Shown here one piece after another: positions 62,662 to 64,000 of a stretch of DNA of 64,000 bases. Below the pieces are notes generated by a model. It saw only the letters and a program-made list of their open reading frames with translations, was not told where the DNA came from and did not search any database. The translations under genes and the position numbers were made by a program. Within the stretch, counting starts at the first letter, position 1; each line of letters begins with the position of its first letter. The stretch covers positions 79,858-143,857 of the forward strand of contig CAKSFQ010000003.1 in the NCBI GenBank assembly GCA_934454115.1. The letters are read 5' to 3'. The DNA is from an uncultured Clostridia bacterium (GTDB lineage Bacteria > Bacillota > Clostridia > Monoglobales > Monoglobaceae).

Positions 62662-64000
62662 ATGAAATGTAAGATGAGAATCACGGCGATGCTGATGATT
62701 ATGGTAATGCTGTTTGCTGCTTTTCCGATTTTTGTTTCGGCACAGGATGCACAGGATGTGATCATCGGCGCACCGATGTTTTTGAATGCGGACGGCGCGC
62801 AGATCGGATATCCGACAGCCGGTGAGGCATTTAAGATCTCGGTCAATGTGATGGGCAATGCGGAAAACGCGCGCCTTATTGTGGGCTTTTATAAGGATAG
62901 TCAGCTTTTGAACGCTTATCTGTCCGAAGAGGTGAGCGCCTCGGCCGATGCGCTCACGATTGAAAACCTCACCATGCCGGAGGGCAGCACGATGCGCCTT
63001 TTTGTATGGGATAACCTCACATCTTCGATGCAGCCGCTGGAATTTTCAGCGCCGGTCAATCTGCGCGGAACGGCGGCGTATAACCGTGTTATGCTTTTCT
63101 GGGATGCAGCGGACAGCTATAACAAAGGAACCTTTGATGTATACCGCGACGGAGAGAAAATCGGCACGGCAAAGACCGACAAAGGCGGCTATATCATTGA
63201 GACCAAGGATTATGACAACGCGCACAGTTATTATGTGAAAGACGAGCTTAACAGGGTGAGCAACACGGTCAGTCTAAAGCCTGATATCCCCAAGGCGGAT
63301 GATATTTTAAATACATACGGCGCATGGATTAGTAAGGATGATTCGTCAAAGATGACGGATGATTTGAATGGTCCGACGCTTTCTGCTATGAACGGTGACG
63401 AGATTTATCATGCTAATGAAACAAATACCAGACAATGGTTCGGATATATAGGCACAAATGCCTTTTCTACCGGTCTTGCAACACCGGACGGAGATAGAGG
63501 CTTTAAAAGTCCCGATAATGAATCAAATGCATGGATTGTAACAAAATATTTAAGGAAAGACAATAACAACGGCAGGTATTGGGTACAAGACGGAGGCGCA
63601 CGTATTACCGTCAACGAAGGCACATTTAATGCAGATGCGACAAGCTATCGTGTGTACGTTGAGTATTGGAATGATTTCAGATGCTGGGATAATGTAGACT
63701 CAGATTGGAAAGGTCAGCTTAAGCCGTATATAAAGATTGGATATACAAAAACGGCAACGGATAAAGCGGAAAACAATGTTGTTGATTTGGTTCAAAGCAG
63801 CAGTTTATCATCGGAATGGAAAGTGGCGTTCAAAGATTTAACCGATGCATATTTTGCAAAAAAGACAAGCGGCGATGTCAATCAGATTGTTTTGAGATCC
63901 GGAAACGGATACACAAATTATATACGTCGGATCGCAATTCTTCCGACGGAGTATGTCAGCCAGCTGGCAAACCCGGACAACGTCTTTGACGAGGCAAATC
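62662..64000 (+). CDS. Large secreted protein of the pectin locus (3' truncated)
   Basis: The frame is open from ATG 62662 (behind GAGGAGG) to the window end, at least 446 residues. A signal peptide (about 1-29, ending VSA-QD) is followed by beta-sandwich-like stretches (residues 30-220) with VFWDAADSYNKG-like fibronectin-style segments, then a second part (about 220-446) with Trp/Tyr-rich sequence (YVEYWNDFRCWD) that may be a carbohydrate-binding domain. The base composition becomes more AT-rich from about 63300. The catalytic part, if any, lies beyond the window; a polysaccharide lyase is one guess. Confidence 0.75.
   Translation, partial: MKCKMRITAMLMIMVMLFAAFPIFVSAQDAQDVIIGAPMFLNADGAQIGYPTAGEAFKISVNVMGNAENARLIVGFYKDSQLLNAYLSEEVSASADALTIENLTMPEGSTMRLFVWDNLTSSMQPLEFSAPVNLRGTAAYNRVMLFWDAADSYNKGTFDVYRDGEKIGTAKTDKGGYIIETKDYDNAHSYYVKDELNRVSNTVSLKPDIPKADDILNTYGAWISKDDSSKMTDDLNGPTLSAMNGDEIYHANETNTRQWFGYIGTNAFSTGLATPDGDRGFKSPDNESNAWIVTKYLRKDNNNGRYWVQDGGARITVNEGTFNADATSYRVYVEYWNDFRCWDNVDSDWKGQLKPYIKIGYTKTATDKAENNVVDLVQSSSLSSEWKVAFKDLTDAYFAKKTSGDVNQIVLRSGNGYTNYIRRIAILPTEYVSQLANPDNVFDEAN

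Overview
The window looks like chromosome of an anaerobic, low-GC Gram-positive bacterium of the class Clostridia, most likely a gut commensal. The lineage evidence is the division cluster ylmE-sepF-ylmH-divIVA, the sporulation genes bofA and sigG, a SpoVB-like flippase followed by mazG and rqcP, PyrK-dependent dihydroorotate dehydrogenase, FabK as the enoyl-ACP reductase, and frequent TTG/GTG starts behind strong AGGAGG sites. The gut evidence is a bile-salt-hydrolase-type enzyme with its catalytic residues intact and a pectin-degradation locus at the right end (GH105 hydrolase, membrane-tethered AraC regulator, secreted protein), plus KDPG kinase and aldolase, which can receive the products.

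Layout. 1-4.9 kb (+): end of an HlyD-like gene, then ylmE, sepF, ylmH, divIVA, lspA, rluD. 4.9-14.5 kb (+): pyrimidine supply, with a structured leader, pyrR-B-C-F-K-D-E, a radC-family gene, then uraA with its own leader, upp, and a small protein of the Anabaena sensory rhodopsin transducer family. 14.7-15.7 kb: tRNA-Pro(CGG), a frameshifted small gene, bofA. 15.7-22.4 kb (-): complete F-type ATP synthase operon (atpBEFHAGDC), with an attenuator-like hairpin and a 277-bp inverted-repeat element between promoter and atpB. 22.5-33.8 kb (+): recA-recX-rimO-pgsA, then plsX-fabH-K-D-G-acpP-fabF and rnc; a second inverted-repeat element lies between fabF and rnc. 33.8-35.8 kb (+): bioY under a BirA-type operator and an SLH surface protein. 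35.9-40 kb (-): rqcP, mazG, a SpoVB-like flippase, and a membrane glycosyltransferase. 40.6-49.8 kb: mixed strands, with an HD-domain protein, tcdA, a solitary hydE, two envelope proteins, rpsT, sigG, a HAD hydrolase, rpmE and pfkA. 50.4-54.3 kb (+): kdgA-kdgK and an orphan efflux-type adaptor. 54.4-57.7 kb: a divergent Crp/Fnr regulator and ferredoxin protein, then a divergent iron-ADH and MerR regulator. 57.8-64 kb (+): bile salt hydrolase, AraC-type regulator, GH105 enzyme, and a truncated secreted protein.

Most genes are housekeeping. The less ordinary content is regulatory and small: two inverted-repeat elements with a shared central core, an attenuated atp leader, exclusive hairpins ahead of uraA, palindromic operators inside the bioY, pfkA and adh promoters, an intact transducer-family protein with no rhodopsin in view, and several gene remnants. 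I saw no CRISPR array, prophage, insertion-sequence transposase or rRNA gene. All functions are read from sequence by family recognition; no database search was run.
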